Positions 9,630 to 19,100 of a stretch of 64,000 bases of DNA are shown here, one piece after another. The notes beneath the pieces are model-generated. The model had not been told where the DNA came from. It did no database searches and saw only the letters and a list, made by a program, of their open reading frames with translations. The DNA comes from Arcticibacterium luteifluviistationis (GTDB lineage Bacteria; Bacteroidota; Bacteroidia; Cytophagales; Spirosomataceae), in assembly GCF_003258705.1 (NCBI RefSeq), contig NZ_CP029480.1, positions 1,922,001 to 1,986,000 on the forward strand. The letters run 5' to 3'. How positions within the stretch are numbered: the stretch's first letter is position 1; every line of letters starts with the position of its first letter. The position numbers and the translations under genes are program-made.

Positions 9630-11363
9630 ATGATGAATATAAATAATATAAAGAAAGGTGTCTTAACAACATTGGCTGTTACGATGCTTACATTTTCTTG
9701 CAAGGATTCCTTTCTGGAAGTTCTTCCAACGGGCTCTCTAGGTGAAGCTCAACTATACAGCCAAGCTGGTGTTGAAGGAACTTTGATTGGAGCTTATTCT
9801 ATGCTTAATGGTAAAGGATTTGGCCGTTCAGCTGGTCCAAATAACTGGATGGGTTCAATATTAGGTGGTGAATCTAATAAAGGAACAGATGCGGGTGATT
9901 ATTCGCAAATGAATCCTATTCAGCGATATGAAGTAAACTCTAATAGTGGTGAGATTGGTGGCTTATGGGGTAGTAAATTTGAAGGAATCGCAAGAGCTAA
10001 CTCTACTATTAGATTAGCAACTGCTTCTACTCAAATTACTGATGCCGTACGTACTAGAATTATAGCGGAAGCTAGAGTTTTAAGAGGTCACTATTATTTT
10101 GATCTAAAGAGAATGTTTAATTCAGCACCATATTTTGACGAAACTGTTCCAGAAGCGGAATTGATTGATGTTCCTAATACTACGGAACTTTTAGGGCCAA
10201 TTGAAGCTGATTTCAAGTTTGGGATGGATAACCTTCCTGAAACTCAAGGAGATGCGGGTCGTGTAAATAAATGGGCTGCTGCAGCTTATTTAGGTAAGGC
10301 TTATATCTATGATGGTAAGTATGCTGAAGCAAAAGCAGTATTTGATCAAGTAATTGCTAATGGTCAAACGACTAATGGTAAGAAATATGGTTTAGTACCA
10401 AATTTTGCTGAAATTTTCAATGCTGAAAATGATAACCACGAAGAGGCTATTTGGGCTGTTCAATCTTCAAATAATACTGGTAGTGTAAATAATGCTAACT
10501 GGTTTGATGATTTGAATTATCCTTACAATACTGGTTCAGATGGTCCAGGTAACTGCTGTGGTTTTAATCAACCTACGTTTACAATGGTAAATATGTTTAG
10601 AACTAAGGATGGTCTTCCTTTATTGGATGGTTCATACAACGCAAGTTCTAATGTAGTAACGAACGACTTTAAAGTTGACGCCAGTGCTGCTTTTACGGAA
10701 GATGCAGGTCCTGTAGACCCTCGTCTTGATCATACTGTAGGAAGAAGAGGAGTTCCTTATTTAGATTGGCAAGAGCATCCAGGTAAAGCTTGGATTCGTG
10801 ACCAAACTTATGCAGGTCCATATTCTCCTAAGAAGTTTGTTTATTACAGATCTCAAGAGAATACATTCACAGACGGTAGTTCTTGGACACGTGGTTATGC
10901 CACTATGAACGTTCCAATTATTCGTTTTGCAGATGTATTATTACTTGCTGCTGAAGCCGAAATTCAAGCTGGTAGTTTGGATAAAGGAATGGAGTACATT
11001 AATATGGTTAGAGCTCGTGCTGCTAATACTGCTGGATGGGTAATGGAATATGATGGAAGTGGCCCTGCTGCTAACTATGAAATTTCACTATATGATTCAT
11101 TTGCAAGCAAAGATGATGCAATGAAAGCTCTTAAATTTGAGAGATTATTAGAATTGGCTCAAGAAGGACACCGTTATTCTGACTTAGTTAGATGGGGTGA
11201 TGCAGCTACATTCATAAATAATGTGTACTTAGCTTATGACAGTCAATTCTTAATCACCAAATTTGGTGGTGCTAAGTTTACTGCCGGAAAAAATGAGTTT
11301 TTACCGATTCCTCAATCTCAACTTGATATTCAACCAGCGTTAACTCAGAACCCTGGCTATTAA
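9630..11363 (+). CDS. SusD/RagB family nutrient-binding outer-membrane lipoprotein
   Basis: A 577-residue SusD homologue, the lid-like partner of the preceding SusC. The signal peptide ends in the lipobox TFSC with Cys24 as lipid anchor. Family features include FLEVLPTGSLGEAQLY after the Cys, the TPR-containing N-terminal half with EARVLRGHYYFDLKRMFNSAPYF, NKWAAAAYLGKAYIYDGKYAEA, and the C-terminal RFADVLLLAAEAEIQAGS...ERLLELAQEGHRYSDLVRWG...FLPIPQSQL. The protein is predicted to sit at the cell surface and capture substrate. An ATG at 9633 is an equivalent start. The operon seems to end here, with a strong terminator 18 nt after the stop codon. Confidence 0.95.
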   Translation: MMNINNIKKGVLTTLAVTMLTFSCKDSFLEVLPTGSLGEAQLYSQAGVEGTLIGAYSMLNGKGFGRSAGPNNWMGSILGGESNKGTDAGDYSQMNPIQRYEVNSNSGEIGGLWGSKFEGIARANSTIRLATASTQITDAVRTRIIAEARVLRGHYYFDLKRMFNSAPYFDETVPEAELIDVPNTTELLGPIEADFKFGMDNLPETQGDAGRVNKWAAAAYLGKAYIYDGKYAEAKAVFDQVIANGQTTNGKKYGLVPNFAEIFNAENDNHEEAIWAVQSSNNTGSVNNANWFDDLNYPYNTGSDGPGNCCGFNQPTFTMVNMFRTKDGLPLLDGSYNASSNVVTNDFKVDASAAFTEDAGPVDPRLDHTVGRRGVPYLDWQEHPGKAWIRDQTYAGPYSPKKFVYYRSQENTFTDGSSWTRGYATMNVPIIRFADVLLLAAEAEIQAGSLDKGMEYINMVRARAANTAGWVMEYDGSGPAANYEISLYDSFASKDDAMKALKFERLLELAQEGHRYSDLVRWGDAATFINNVYLAYDSQFLITKFGGAKFTAGKNEFLPIPQSQLDIQPALTQNPGY

Positions 11364-11380
11364 TATTGATATCAGTACTT

Positions 11381-11416
11381 AAAAAAGTGGCTAAGTTTAA
11401 CTTAGCCACTTTTTTT
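11381..11416 (+). terminator. rho-independent terminator after susD
   Basis: A perfect 15-bp inverted repeat (AAAAAAGTGGCTAAG / CTTAGCCACTTTTTT) with a 5-nt loop and a run of seven T. The A-tract on the other side could make it act on the minus strand too, but the nearest minus-strand gene is far away. Confidence 0.9.
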
Positions 11417-11485
11417 ATGTCTAATGTGGAAGTTTAAAACTTTGATTATTAGTCTCTCGATATCGTTTTTTGTTAGTTTTTAACT

Positions 11486-11493
11486 TAGTTTTG
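11486..11493 (+). promoter_or_regulatory. -7 box (TAGTTTTG) of the FG-GAP/UnbV gene
   Basis: An exact match to TAnnTTTG, ending 26 nt before the ATG at 11520. The -33 region (TCGT/CGTT) does not match TTTG. It supports separate transcription of the FG-GAP gene after the susD terminator. Confidence 0.45.
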
Positions 11494-11519
11494 AACAGTT
11501 TTTTTATTCAAACATTTCT

Positions 11520-14500
11520 ATGAATACATCTATGAAATTTCGATTTATCCTTCTTTTGTTATGTGGTCTTTCATTGGCATCATGCGATAGAACGGAATCT
11601 CGATTTGAGCTGCTTGAAAGTACTATTACTGGCGTAGATTTCAATAATAAAATTATTGAAAACGATTCAATAAATATTCTGACCTATGACTACACTTATA
11701 ATGGTGGAGGCGTAGCTCTTGAGGATTTTAATAACGATGGTCTAAAAGATATCTTTTTCAGTGCTAATATGACAGGGAATAAGCTCTATGTCAATAAAGG
11801 TGATATGAAGTTTGAAGATGTTAGCAATACACTTGGAGACCAATCTGAAACAAAATGGTGTACCGCTGCAGTAGCTGTAGATATAAACAATGATGGTTGG
11901 TTGGATATTTATGTTCCAGCCAGTTCTACCACTAATAGTCTTCCAGAAATAAGAGAGAATATGCTTTACGTTAATACTGGAGCTTCTGGGAGTTTTGGTT
12001 TTAAAGAGATGGCTAAGGAGTATGGTGTAAATAGTACTGCTTTTACGGAAGGGGCAGCTTTCTTAGATTATGATAATGATGGTGATTTAGATTTGTATGT
12101 TCTAAATAATGTGATAGACCATACACCTAATTACTATAGGCAAAAGGTGGTTGACGGGACTTACCCAAACAATGACCAATTATTAAAAAATGAATGGAAT
12201 GAAGCATTAGGACATCCCGTATTTGTAGATGTCAGTAAGGACGCTGGAATTGTAATAGAAGGGTTTGGACTGGGAGTTAACATTACGGATATAAATAAAG
12301 ATGGATTCAAAGATATTTATGTAACTAATGATTATGCAGCGGATGATATTCTATACATAAATAATGGCAATGGAACGTTTACAGATAAGGCTAAAGATTA
12401 TTTTAAGCATACTAGTAATAGTGCAATGGGTAACGACATTGCTGATATCAATAACGATGGTTTAGCGGATGTTTTAGCCCTTGATATGATGCCAGAGGAT
12501 AATTATCGTAAGAAGATGTTTGTATCCGCTACTAACCCTGATAGGTTTCGGGCTTCAGACCAGTTTGATTATACGTACCAGTATATGAGAAACACGCTTC
12601 AATTAAACAGTGGTAAGGATAGAGACTTTCAGGAAATTGGCTTATTCTCTGGTATTGCTGAAACAGATTGGAGCTGGACGCCCTCTTTAGCAGACTTTGA
12701 TAATGATGGATTAAGGGATTTATTGGTAACTAATGGTTTCCCAAAAGATGTTACTGACAAGGACTTCGTGGCGTATAGGGCAGAATCTTCACAGCTAGCA
12801 AGTAAAGACTTTTTATTAAGTCAAATTCCGGAAGTGAGGATTAGTAATTATGCTTATAAAAATACAGATGGACTACGTTTTAAGGATGTGACAGATAGCT
12901 GGGGTTTGAAGATTCCTAGTTTCTCTAGTGGGGCGGCGTATGCTGATTTAGATAATGATGGAGACTTAGATTACGTGGTTAATAATACAAATGATATAGC
13001 CTTTGTATATAAAAATAGGACGCGTGAGCTGGATCCAGAAAGCTCTAATTTTGTTAATATAACTTTTAAAGGAAATGATAAAAACCCCAAAGGAGTAGGG
13101 GCTATGCTGATTGGGACGATTGACAATGAGGACGATTACTTTTTTGAATTAAACCCTTATCGCGGCTATAAATCTACTATAGCAGCGGAGTGTAATATAG
13201 GCTTAGGGACAAGGTCAGAAATAAAGAAATTAAGGGTGATTTGGCCAAACGGGAAGTCTCAGGTTTTAGATAATGTGAAAGCAAATCAATTTTTAGAATT
13301 AAACATAAAAGAAGCTACCGAAAATTTTGAGTGGAAGAGCGAAGTGAAACCTACAATATTAAATGAGGTGACAGGTTTTGATTATACACATCATGAATTT
13401 CCTTTCCTAGACTTTAACATTCAAAACTCAATGCCTTTTAGTTTGGCTCAAATGGGGCCTGGTATGGCTGTTGGCGATGTTAATGGAGATGGTTTAGAAG
13501 ATGTGTTTGTAGGAGGTGCCAAGTTTAAGAAAGGAGTGTTTTTGATACAAACTAAGGATGGCTCATTTAATACTCAGGACTTATTACCAGCGATTGATAC
13601 TACCCAAAAACGTTCTGAAGATACAGGTGTATTACTCTTTGATGCAGATGGTGATGGCGATAAAGACCTATATATAGTAAGTGGGGGAAATGAGGACTTT
13701 CCAAATGCTAATTCTTTTCAAGATAGGTTCTATGAAAATAGAGATGGTTTATTCATTGAATTGCCTTCGGCTTTACCACAGTTTACTATCAGTGGAGCAT
13801 GTGCTAGAGCAGCAGATTATGATAATGATGGAGATTTAGATCTGTTTGTGTCGGGACGAAATTCACCGATGCAGTACCCTAAAGCTACGTCTAGTTTTAT
13901 TTTGAGAAATGATTCGAAAAAAGGAAAACCTAAGTTCACTAATGTAACTAATGATGATGCACCAGGACTGATAGATATTGGGATGATTTGTGATGCTCTG
14001 TGGACAGATTATGATAATGATGGTGATGAAGACCTAATGGTAGCGGGTGATTTTATGGCTATTTCTTTTTTTAATAATGACAACGGTAAACTTAAAAAGG
14101 TAGAAAAAACGGGTATAGAAGACTATAGTGGGATTTGGAATAGTATAACGGCTGGAGATTTTGACCAGGATGGTGACATTGATTATGTTGTAGGAAACGT
14201 AGGTGAGAATGCTCTTTTCAAGGGGACTAAAGAAAAACCTGCAATGCTACTTTCTGGTGATTTTGATAATAACGATCGATATGATGTACTACCGTTCCTT
14301 TATTTTCCTGACGGAAATGGTGGAGAAGTATTAGCTCCATATAATGGAAAGGGAGATATAAGTAATCAGTATAATCCTTTTAGAAATAGGTTTACCACCT
14401 ATAAGGAGTATTCAAAGGCTACTATAGATAATTTGTTAACGAAGGAGGAGATGGCGGTGGCTATTAAACATTATTTGAATCATAATGCAACCTCATATAT

Positions 14501-15008
14501 TGAAAACTTAGGTGATGGTAAGTTTAGCCTTAAGAAAATGCCAGTAGAAGTTCAATTTGCTCCAGCTTATGGATTATTGACAGATGACTTTAATGAGGAT
14601 GGCTTGTTAGATGTAATGGTGATAGGAAATAACTTTGGGAATGAATTATTGGTAGGTAAACTTGATGCTTCTAACGGGCTTCTATTACTGGGAGATGGTT
14701 TTGGAAACTTTAGCGTAGCAAAAAATAGTGGATTGAATATTCCGGGAGACGCAAGGGGCTTAGTGAAAATAATTGATGGTAAGAATCAAGAGCTGGTTTT
14801 AGCTTCGCAGAATAAATCTAAAGCCAAAATGTACCTTACTCCAAAGACAGGTAAGCTTTATAAATTAAAAGATACTGACAGGAGAGTTAGTTACGAGTTT
14901 AATGGAAAGAAGGTGTCTTTTGAAGTCTATTTTGGTTCTTCATTTTTGTCACAGTCTTCTAGAAATGTATTGATTCCAGAAAATGCCACAAATGTTAAAA
15001 TTGAATAA
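11520..15008 (+). CDS. FG-GAP/VCBS repeat lipoprotein with ASPIC/UnbV domain (CRTAC1-like)
   Basis: A 1,162-residue lipoprotein (signal peptide with lipobox LASC, Cys22). It holds two beta-propeller-like arrays of FG-GAP repeats, seen as about fourteen calcium-binding loops of the form DxNxDGxxD (DFNNDGLKD, DINNDGWLD, DYDNDGDLD, DFDQDGDID and others). Between the arrays, at about residues 530-610, is an ASPIC/UnbV domain with GVGAMLIG, GYKSTIAAECNIGLG and LRVIWPNGKSQ. In Cytophagales this protein type is often found directly after SusC/SusD pairs, where it probably works as an extra surface-exposed binding protein; that role is inferred from context. It has its own promoter-like box and converges on the c-heme FG-GAP gene with only 5 bp between stop codons. 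Confidence 0.9.
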   Translation: MNTSMKFRFILLLLCGLSLASCDRTESRFELLESTITGVDFNNKIIENDSINILTYDYTYNGGGVALEDFNNDGLKDIFFSANMTGNKLYVNKGDMKFEDVSNTLGDQSETKWCTAAVAVDINNDGWLDIYVPASSTTNSLPEIRENMLYVNTGASGSFGFKEMAKEYGVNSTAFTEGAAFLDYDNDGDLDLYVLNNVIDHTPNYYRQKVVDGTYPNNDQLLKNEWNEALGHPVFVDVSKDAGIVIEGFGLGVNITDINKDGFKDIYVTNDYAADDILYINNGNGTFTDKAKDYFKHTSNSAMGNDIADINNDGLADVLALDMMPEDNYRKKMFVSATNPDRFRASDQFDYTYQYMRNTLQLNSGKDRDFQEIGLFSGIAETDWSWTPSLADFDNDGLRDLLVTNGFPKDVTDKDFVAYRAESSQLASKDFLLSQIPEVRISNYAYKNTDGLRFKDVTDSWGLKIPSFSSGAAYADLDNDGDLDYVVNNTNDIAFVYKNRTRELDPESSNFVNITFKGNDKNPKGVGAMLIGTIDNEDDYFFELNPYRGYKSTIAAECNIGLGTRSEIKKLRVIWPNGKSQVLDNVKANQFLELNIKEATENFEWKSEVKPTILNEVTGFDYTHHEFPFLDFNIQNSMPFSLAQMGPGMAVGDVNGDGLEDVFVGGAKFKKGVFLIQTKDGSFNTQDLLPAIDTTQKRSEDTGVLLFDADGDGDKDLYIVSGGNEDFPNANSFQDRFYENRDGLFIELPSALPQFTISGACARAADYDNDGDLDLFVSGRNSPMQYPKATSSFILRNDSKKGKPKFTNVTNDDAPGLIDIGMICDALWTDYDNDGDEDLMVAGDFMAISFFNNDNGKLKKVEKTGIEDYSGIWNSITAGDFDQDGDIDYVVGNVGENALFKGTKEKPAMLLSGDFDNNDRYDVLPFLYFPDGNGGEVLAPYNGKGDISNQYNPFRNRFTTYKEYSKATIDNLLTKEEMAVAIKHYLNHNATSYIENLGDGKFSLKKMPVEVQFAPAYGLLTDDFNEDGLLDVMVIGNNFGNELLVGKLDASNGLLLLGDGFGNFSVAKNSGLNIPGDARGLVKIIDGKNQELVLASQNKSKAKMYLTPKTGKLYKLKDTDRRVSYEFNGKKVSFEVYFGSSFLSQSSRNVLIPENATNVKIE

Positions 15009-15013
15009 GGCTC

Positions 15014-16516
15014 TTACTTAGTAATGGTTTTATTCTCTAATAGCATTAAATCGACTTGTGCATTTTTCCATTTGATAAGAGTTTCTCGCTCTACCATCAG
15101 GTTAATTAAATGTGAGCCTAGGATTATATCTATATCTCCATCTCCATCAAAATCGCCTTTTTCCATGACTAGCCATCTACCTGTGTCTGTTTTATTAGAG
15201 ATATATGGTTTGAATTGAAGATTCCCCAAGTTATCATACAAAACAAAACCCCTCTGAGGGTTTTCTGAGAATTCTGCAAAATTAGCAGTTACTGCAAGGT
15301 CGAGGTCGCCGTCTCCATCAAAGTCGGCAACTGCTAAACCTGTTGCTCCATTGAGAGGAAGGAATACCTCTTCAGAGAAATTATTTTTCTTGTTATTGAT
15401 GAAAATGCGGACACCATGATAAGGCTTTCGTATCAATGAGAAATCGCCATTGTCACCAGAGGCTATTATGATGTCTTTAAAACCATCATCATTTACATCA
15501 ACCCATTCAAAATCAGAAGAACCGTATACTGGAGGTAGTGTGAGCCATTGGCTAAGTTTGAATTCTCCTTTTCCTAAGTTTTGAAAGTAATACACGGCCT
15601 CGTTTCCTTGCGTCATTAAGACTATTATATCTATAAGTCCATCCTGATTGACATCTTCTGTTATGGTCTTAATAGGGCCAGCTACAGGTAGTAGAATATG
15701 CTCTTCAAAACTATCATCTTTCTTTTCATACCAAGAGAGTCTTCCAATATGATAACCGAAATTAGCAATGAGATAGTCTTCTTGTTGGTCTTGGTTTAGG
15801 TCTAACTTTTCAAGGTAAACGGGTCTAAACAAACCTTTAATTATATCGTCATTATTACTGTTCACTAAAGAACCTATTGGCTCATTTGTGGGTCTTATTC
15901 TACCCATTAATAAGGCTTCAAAATCAGCATTCTTATTTATAGTAATGGATGAGATAGTGCTACCGAACTTGGTAGAATCAATCTTTTGGAGGTCTGAGGT
16001 GTAAGTACTCAGAAGACCATCTTGGTCAGAAATATAGAATTGGTTATTACTTTTTTCGAAATGGATTAAAGTGTTAGATGCTGGCCTTTTAAGGGTGTTT
16101 AGTTTTTTGGTATGGAAACTGAATTTAGTTTCCAGGTTTTCATAAGAGCTAGGTTCCGAAGTAACTGAAAGCTTTTGAGGAGCATTGTCAATATAATAGT
16201 TCTGAATTAACTGCCAGTCTTTATCAGATATCTGTGGTTCCTTTGGTATTAACTTATCCGAAATGCCGTCTGCATAAATGGATTCTCCTTTCATATCTCT
16301 CAGAAGCATAGTTTTGTCTGGCATTCCAAGCCAAGCTCCCATTCTGGGTAAAACGTGCTCTTGCCAAGTAGCCTTGTCTAGTAATTCTGGTTTAGGAAAC
16401 TGATGACAACTTCCACAGCTTCTTTCGGCTAATCTTTCAGACTTGTCTGAATTTGAGCAGGAAAATTCAATAAAAACGAAAAGTATAAGAGCTAATGATA
16501 GAAAGCTTAATCTCAT
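15014..16516 (-). CDS. c-type haem and FG-GAP repeat lipoprotein
   Basis: A 500-residue lipoprotein (lipobox EFSC, Cys20). Right after the lipid anchor is a single haem-c attachment motif, CGSCH at residues 34-38, in a small cytochrome-like domain of about 90 residues; possible axial methionines are in LPRMGAWLGMPDKTM. The rest consists of FG-GAP/VCBS repeats with calcium loops such as DVNQDGLID, DVNDDGFKD, DFDGDGDLD and DFDGDGDID. The combination suggests an envelope electron-transfer or sensing module fused to a surface-binding propeller, but no reaction can be assigned. It lies tail-to-tail with the FG-GAP/UnbV gene; both have the same propeller type, so a shared function with the SusC/SusD pair is plausible. 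Confidence 0.85.
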   Translation of the reverse strand: MRLSFLSLALILFVFIEFSCSNSDKSERLAERSCGSCHQFPKPELLDKATWQEHVLPRMGAWLGMPDKTMLLRDMKGESIYADGISDKLIPKEPQISDKDWQLIQNYYIDNAPQKLSVTSEPSSYENLETKFSFHTKKLNTLKRPASNTLIHFEKSNNQFYISDQDGLLSTYTSDLQKIDSTKFGSTISSITINKNADFEALLMGRIRPTNEPIGSLVNSNNDDIIKGLFRPVYLEKLDLNQDQQEDYLIANFGYHIGRLSWYEKKDDSFEEHILLPVAGPIKTITEDVNQDGLIDIIVLMTQGNEAVYYFQNLGKGEFKLSQWLTLPPVYGSSDFEWVDVNDDGFKDIIIASGDNGDFSLIRKPYHGVRIFINNKKNNFSEEVFLPLNGATGLAVADFDGDGDLDLAVTANFAEFSENPQRGFVLYDNLGNLQFKPYISNKTDTGRWLVMEKGDFDGDGDIDIILGSHLINLMVERETLIKWKNAQVDLMLLENKTITK

Positions 16517-16542
16517 ATTTAATAAGGGCTTGAATGGATTGG

Positions 16543-16550
16543 CAAAGAAA
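16543..16550 (-). promoter_or_regulatory. possible -7 box (TTTCTTTG on the minus strand) of the c-haem gene
   Basis: A 7 of 8 match to TAnnTTTG on the minus strand, with 26 nt to the ATG at 16516. No matching -33 box was found. Confidence 0.3.
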
Positions 16551-16682
16551 TGAAAATATACTTGTTTGGTCTTTATGGCGGTAGTATTATTCTGAAGGAT
16601 ATAGGCTCTTGTTGCTATTTTTAATAGTACCCAAAAATTAGGCGGCTGCTATTGACATTTTAAAAATAGGAGTGACTTTCTA

Positions 16683-16735
16683 AGTTCATTTGATGAACTA
16701 TAAATTTACTTTTAATGATTAAAAGTAAATTTATA
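16683..16735 (-). terminator. two adjacent hairpins at the end of the TonB receptor gene
   Basis: A 15-bp perfect inverted repeat (TATAAATTTACTTTT / AAAAGTAAATTTATA, 16699-16713 and 16721-16735) includes the last codons and the stop of the receptor gene. It abuts a second hairpin AGTTCAT-ttg-ATGAACT at 16683-16699. Both are AT-rich and no clean U-run follows, so this may be a terminator or an mRNA 3'-end stabiliser. Confidence 0.45.
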
Positions 16736-19096
16736 GGCTAAAGAAACTATTGGTGCTCCAAAAATTGTCAATTTATAAGGTTTCAAAAGATTGTTTTCTG
16801 ACCTGAAGAATATAGAATAAGCATTTTTACGGCCATACAGATTGTAAACAGAAAAGGCAAAATTCCCTTTGAATTTTTTATTTCTAAGCTGCGGATTATA
16901 AATATTCCAAGCAAAATCTAAACGATGATAATCAGGTAAACGAGTGTCATTTCTTAAAAAGTAAAATGGTAATACTTGATTACTGTATTTAATGTAACCC
17001 TGCGGAGATGTGAATGGTCTACCTGTGGAATAAGTGAAGTTAAATGAGAAATCATGGTGAGAGCCTTGATTGATAACTACTGCAGCATTTAGAGTATGAG
17101 GGCGGTCATAGTTAGCAGAATACTTCTGGCCATAATTTACTCTTTGGCTCAAAAGTGGCCCTTCATCTATTTGATTAATAGAGCGAGCATAGGTATAATT
17201 AACCCAGCCTGTTACTTCGCCCTTTTTCTTGGAAACCATAAATTCAGCTCCGTAAGAAGAGTTTACACCCTGTAATATTTCTGTTTCTGGAGTTTGGTTT
17301 AATAGAAAGTCTGCCCCAGGTTTATAGTCAATGATATTGTCTGTTTTTCTGTAATAACCCTCTACTGAATACTCAAACACGTTACCGCTTGAGTTTCTAA
17401 AATAACCTAATGAAACAAGCTGGCTTACCTGAGGTTTAATGTTTAAGTCAGATAGTTTCCATCTGGATGTTGGAATAGGAGTTGTGGTGTTAGATACAAT
17501 CTGCAGGTATTGCCTAGCGAGGTTATAACCGGCCTTTATGCTATTCTTATCATCTATCAAAAAACTAAAGCCTACACGTGGTTCAAAACCACCATAGCTC
17601 TGTGCTACTTCACCTTTGTTGTAGGCAATAGTTTCCAGTACTGAGATTTCATCACGAGGTTCGTTTTCTTCATAAATATTCACATTCGCCGCTCCCATAG
17701 ATAAGAATTGAGAATATCTTAATCCAACAGAAAGGTTAGTTCTTGAATTAATTTCAATCACATCCTCAATACTTGCTCCTAACTCTATTCCATTCTCAAT
17801 TGGAGTACTTATCGGCAATACGCTTTCGCTAGTTCCTGGTTCAATATTTCCAGGGTTGATACTATATCTTACTGCATCTACACCTAGTTCAAAATTGTGT
17901 TTTCCTCTATAAAGATTAAGGTTTGACTTTATTTGTTTGTAGTCTACACTCTGTCTTATTTTAACAACATTGTCACTGTCTATTTCAGGTAATAAAGTAT
18001 TTGGTTGATAGTAAGAACTGACCAGCGTGGTTTGGATATTGGCCTTTTCGCTTATGTTATAAAACCATTTTCCTGAAAAGTTTGTGGTTTCATATTGGAA
18101 CTGAGATGCCGAAGCATTAATATTTGCTATAGAGCCAAGCATTTCTGTTTGAAAGAAATCATAGCTATAATAGGCAGCTAAAGAAAGCGTGTGCTTATCG
18201 TTTACCTGATAAAAGAGTTTGGCGGCACCATCAGCAAATTTTGCTTTTAAATCTTTAAGCTTATCAGATACTATGGGGAACAAGAAATCATTAAAAGAGC
18301 CTCTTCCCGATATCATTAAAGCCATTTTGTTTTTTATAATAGGAACTTCAGCCATTAACTTAGTTGAAACCAAGCTAATACCACCTTTCATTTTGAATTT
18401 GTCCATGGACGGGTTCAATAGCTTTACATCTAGAACACCAGCGGCCCTACCACCAAAACGTGCAGGTACATTTCCTTTATAAAGATCAAACTTAGATATG
18501 GCTTCAGAGGGGAATGCAGAAAACAAACCGAACATATGTGTAGGGTTAAAAATAGGAGTGTCTTCTAGTAAAAAAAGGTTTTGGTCTGTAGTTCCACCTC
18601 TTACGTTAACCCCATTAGATGCTTCACCAACACTGGAAATTCCAGGTAGCATTTGTAAGCCTTTTAATAGATCAACTTCACCCAAAGCAGTAGGTAGTTT
18701 TTCTACAGACTTCATGCTAAGAGAGGTTACACCCATCATAGGTCTTTTTACATTTTCACTACCGGTACCACTTACAATAACTTCTTGTAGCGTGTTTTCT
18801 ACCAGTTTAAGTTCTATTACAAAATTGTCAAGAGGAAGTGTAATATTTTTACGGAAGGGTACATAGCCAATATATCTCACTATTATTACCACCTCTTTTT
18901 TAGGTAGTACAAAGGTGAAGCTACCATCTTCTTTTACAAAATCGGTTTGATCTCCGTAATCTATGGTTACAGTGGCACCTATAAGAGGAGTTTTGTCTGC
19001 ACTATCTAATACAGAACCTTTAAGGATGTAACTCTGCTGAGAAAAGGCTGAACCTAGGGCAGCTAAGCTTAATACTAGGGTGATTATATATTTCAT
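16712..19096 (-). CDS. TonB-dependent receptor with carboxypeptidase-like N-terminal domain
   Basis: An outer-membrane TonB-dependent receptor of about 794 residues. I place the start at the ATG at 19096 (MKYIITLVLSLAALGSAFSQ, a good signal peptide, 4 nt after the preceding stop); the frame is open 20 codons further upstream but that extension is not signal-like and overlaps the DUF4249 gene. After the signal come a carboxypeptidase-regulatory-like domain (YILKGSVLDSADKTPLIGAT), a plug (LPTALGEVDLLKGLQMLPGI, GVNVRGGTTDQNLFLLEDTP) and a beta-barrel ending VSLAYKFTFNH. The plug and barrel resemble the FecA-like receptors that pair with DUF4249 lipoproteins. The ligand is unknown; iron complexes or peptides are possible. 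It is co-transcribed with the DUF4249 gene. Confidence 0.9.
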   Translation of the reverse strand: MKYIITLVLSLAALGSAFSQQSYILKGSVLDSADKTPLIGATVTIDYGDQTDFVKEDGSFTFVLPKKEVVIIVRYIGYVPFRKNITLPLDNFVIELKLVENTLQEVIVSGTGSENVKRPMMGVTSLSMKSVEKLPTALGEVDLLKGLQMLPGISSVGEASNGVNVRGGTTDQNLFLLEDTPIFNPTHMFGLFSAFPSEAISKFDLYKGNVPARFGGRAAGVLDVKLLNPSMDKFKMKGGISLVSTKLMAEVPIIKNKMALMISGRGSFNDFLFPIVSDKLKDLKAKFADGAAKLFYQVNDKHTLSLAAYYSYDFFQTEMLGSIANINASASQFQYETTNFSGKWFYNISEKANIQTTLVSSYYQPNTLLPEIDSDNVVKIRQSVDYKQIKSNLNLYRGKHNFELGVDAVRYSINPGNIEPGTSESVLPISTPIENGIELGASIEDVIEINSRTNLSVGLRYSQFLSMGAANVNIYEENEPRDEISVLETIAYNKGEVAQSYGGFEPRVGFSFLIDDKNSIKAGYNLARQYLQIVSNTTTPIPTSRWKLSDLNIKPQVSQLVSLGYFRNSSGNVFEYSVEGYYRKTDNIIDYKPGADFLLNQTPETEILQGVNSSYGAEFMVSKKKGEVTGWVNYTYARSINQIDEGPLLSQRVNYGQKYSANYDRPHTLNAAVVINQGSHHDFSFNFTYSTGRPFTSPQGYIKYSNQVLPFYFLRNDTRLPDYHRLDFAWNIYNPQLRNKKFKGNFAFSVYNLYGRKNAYSIFFRSENNLLKPYKLTIFGAPIVSLAYKFTFNH

Positions 19097-19100
19097 GTGC

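Noticed and set aside
18219-18866. Two open frames on the + strand inside the TonB receptor gene.
   Set aside because: They are opposite to a long gene with clear domain motifs and have hydrophobic, low-complexity products typical of antisense shadows.
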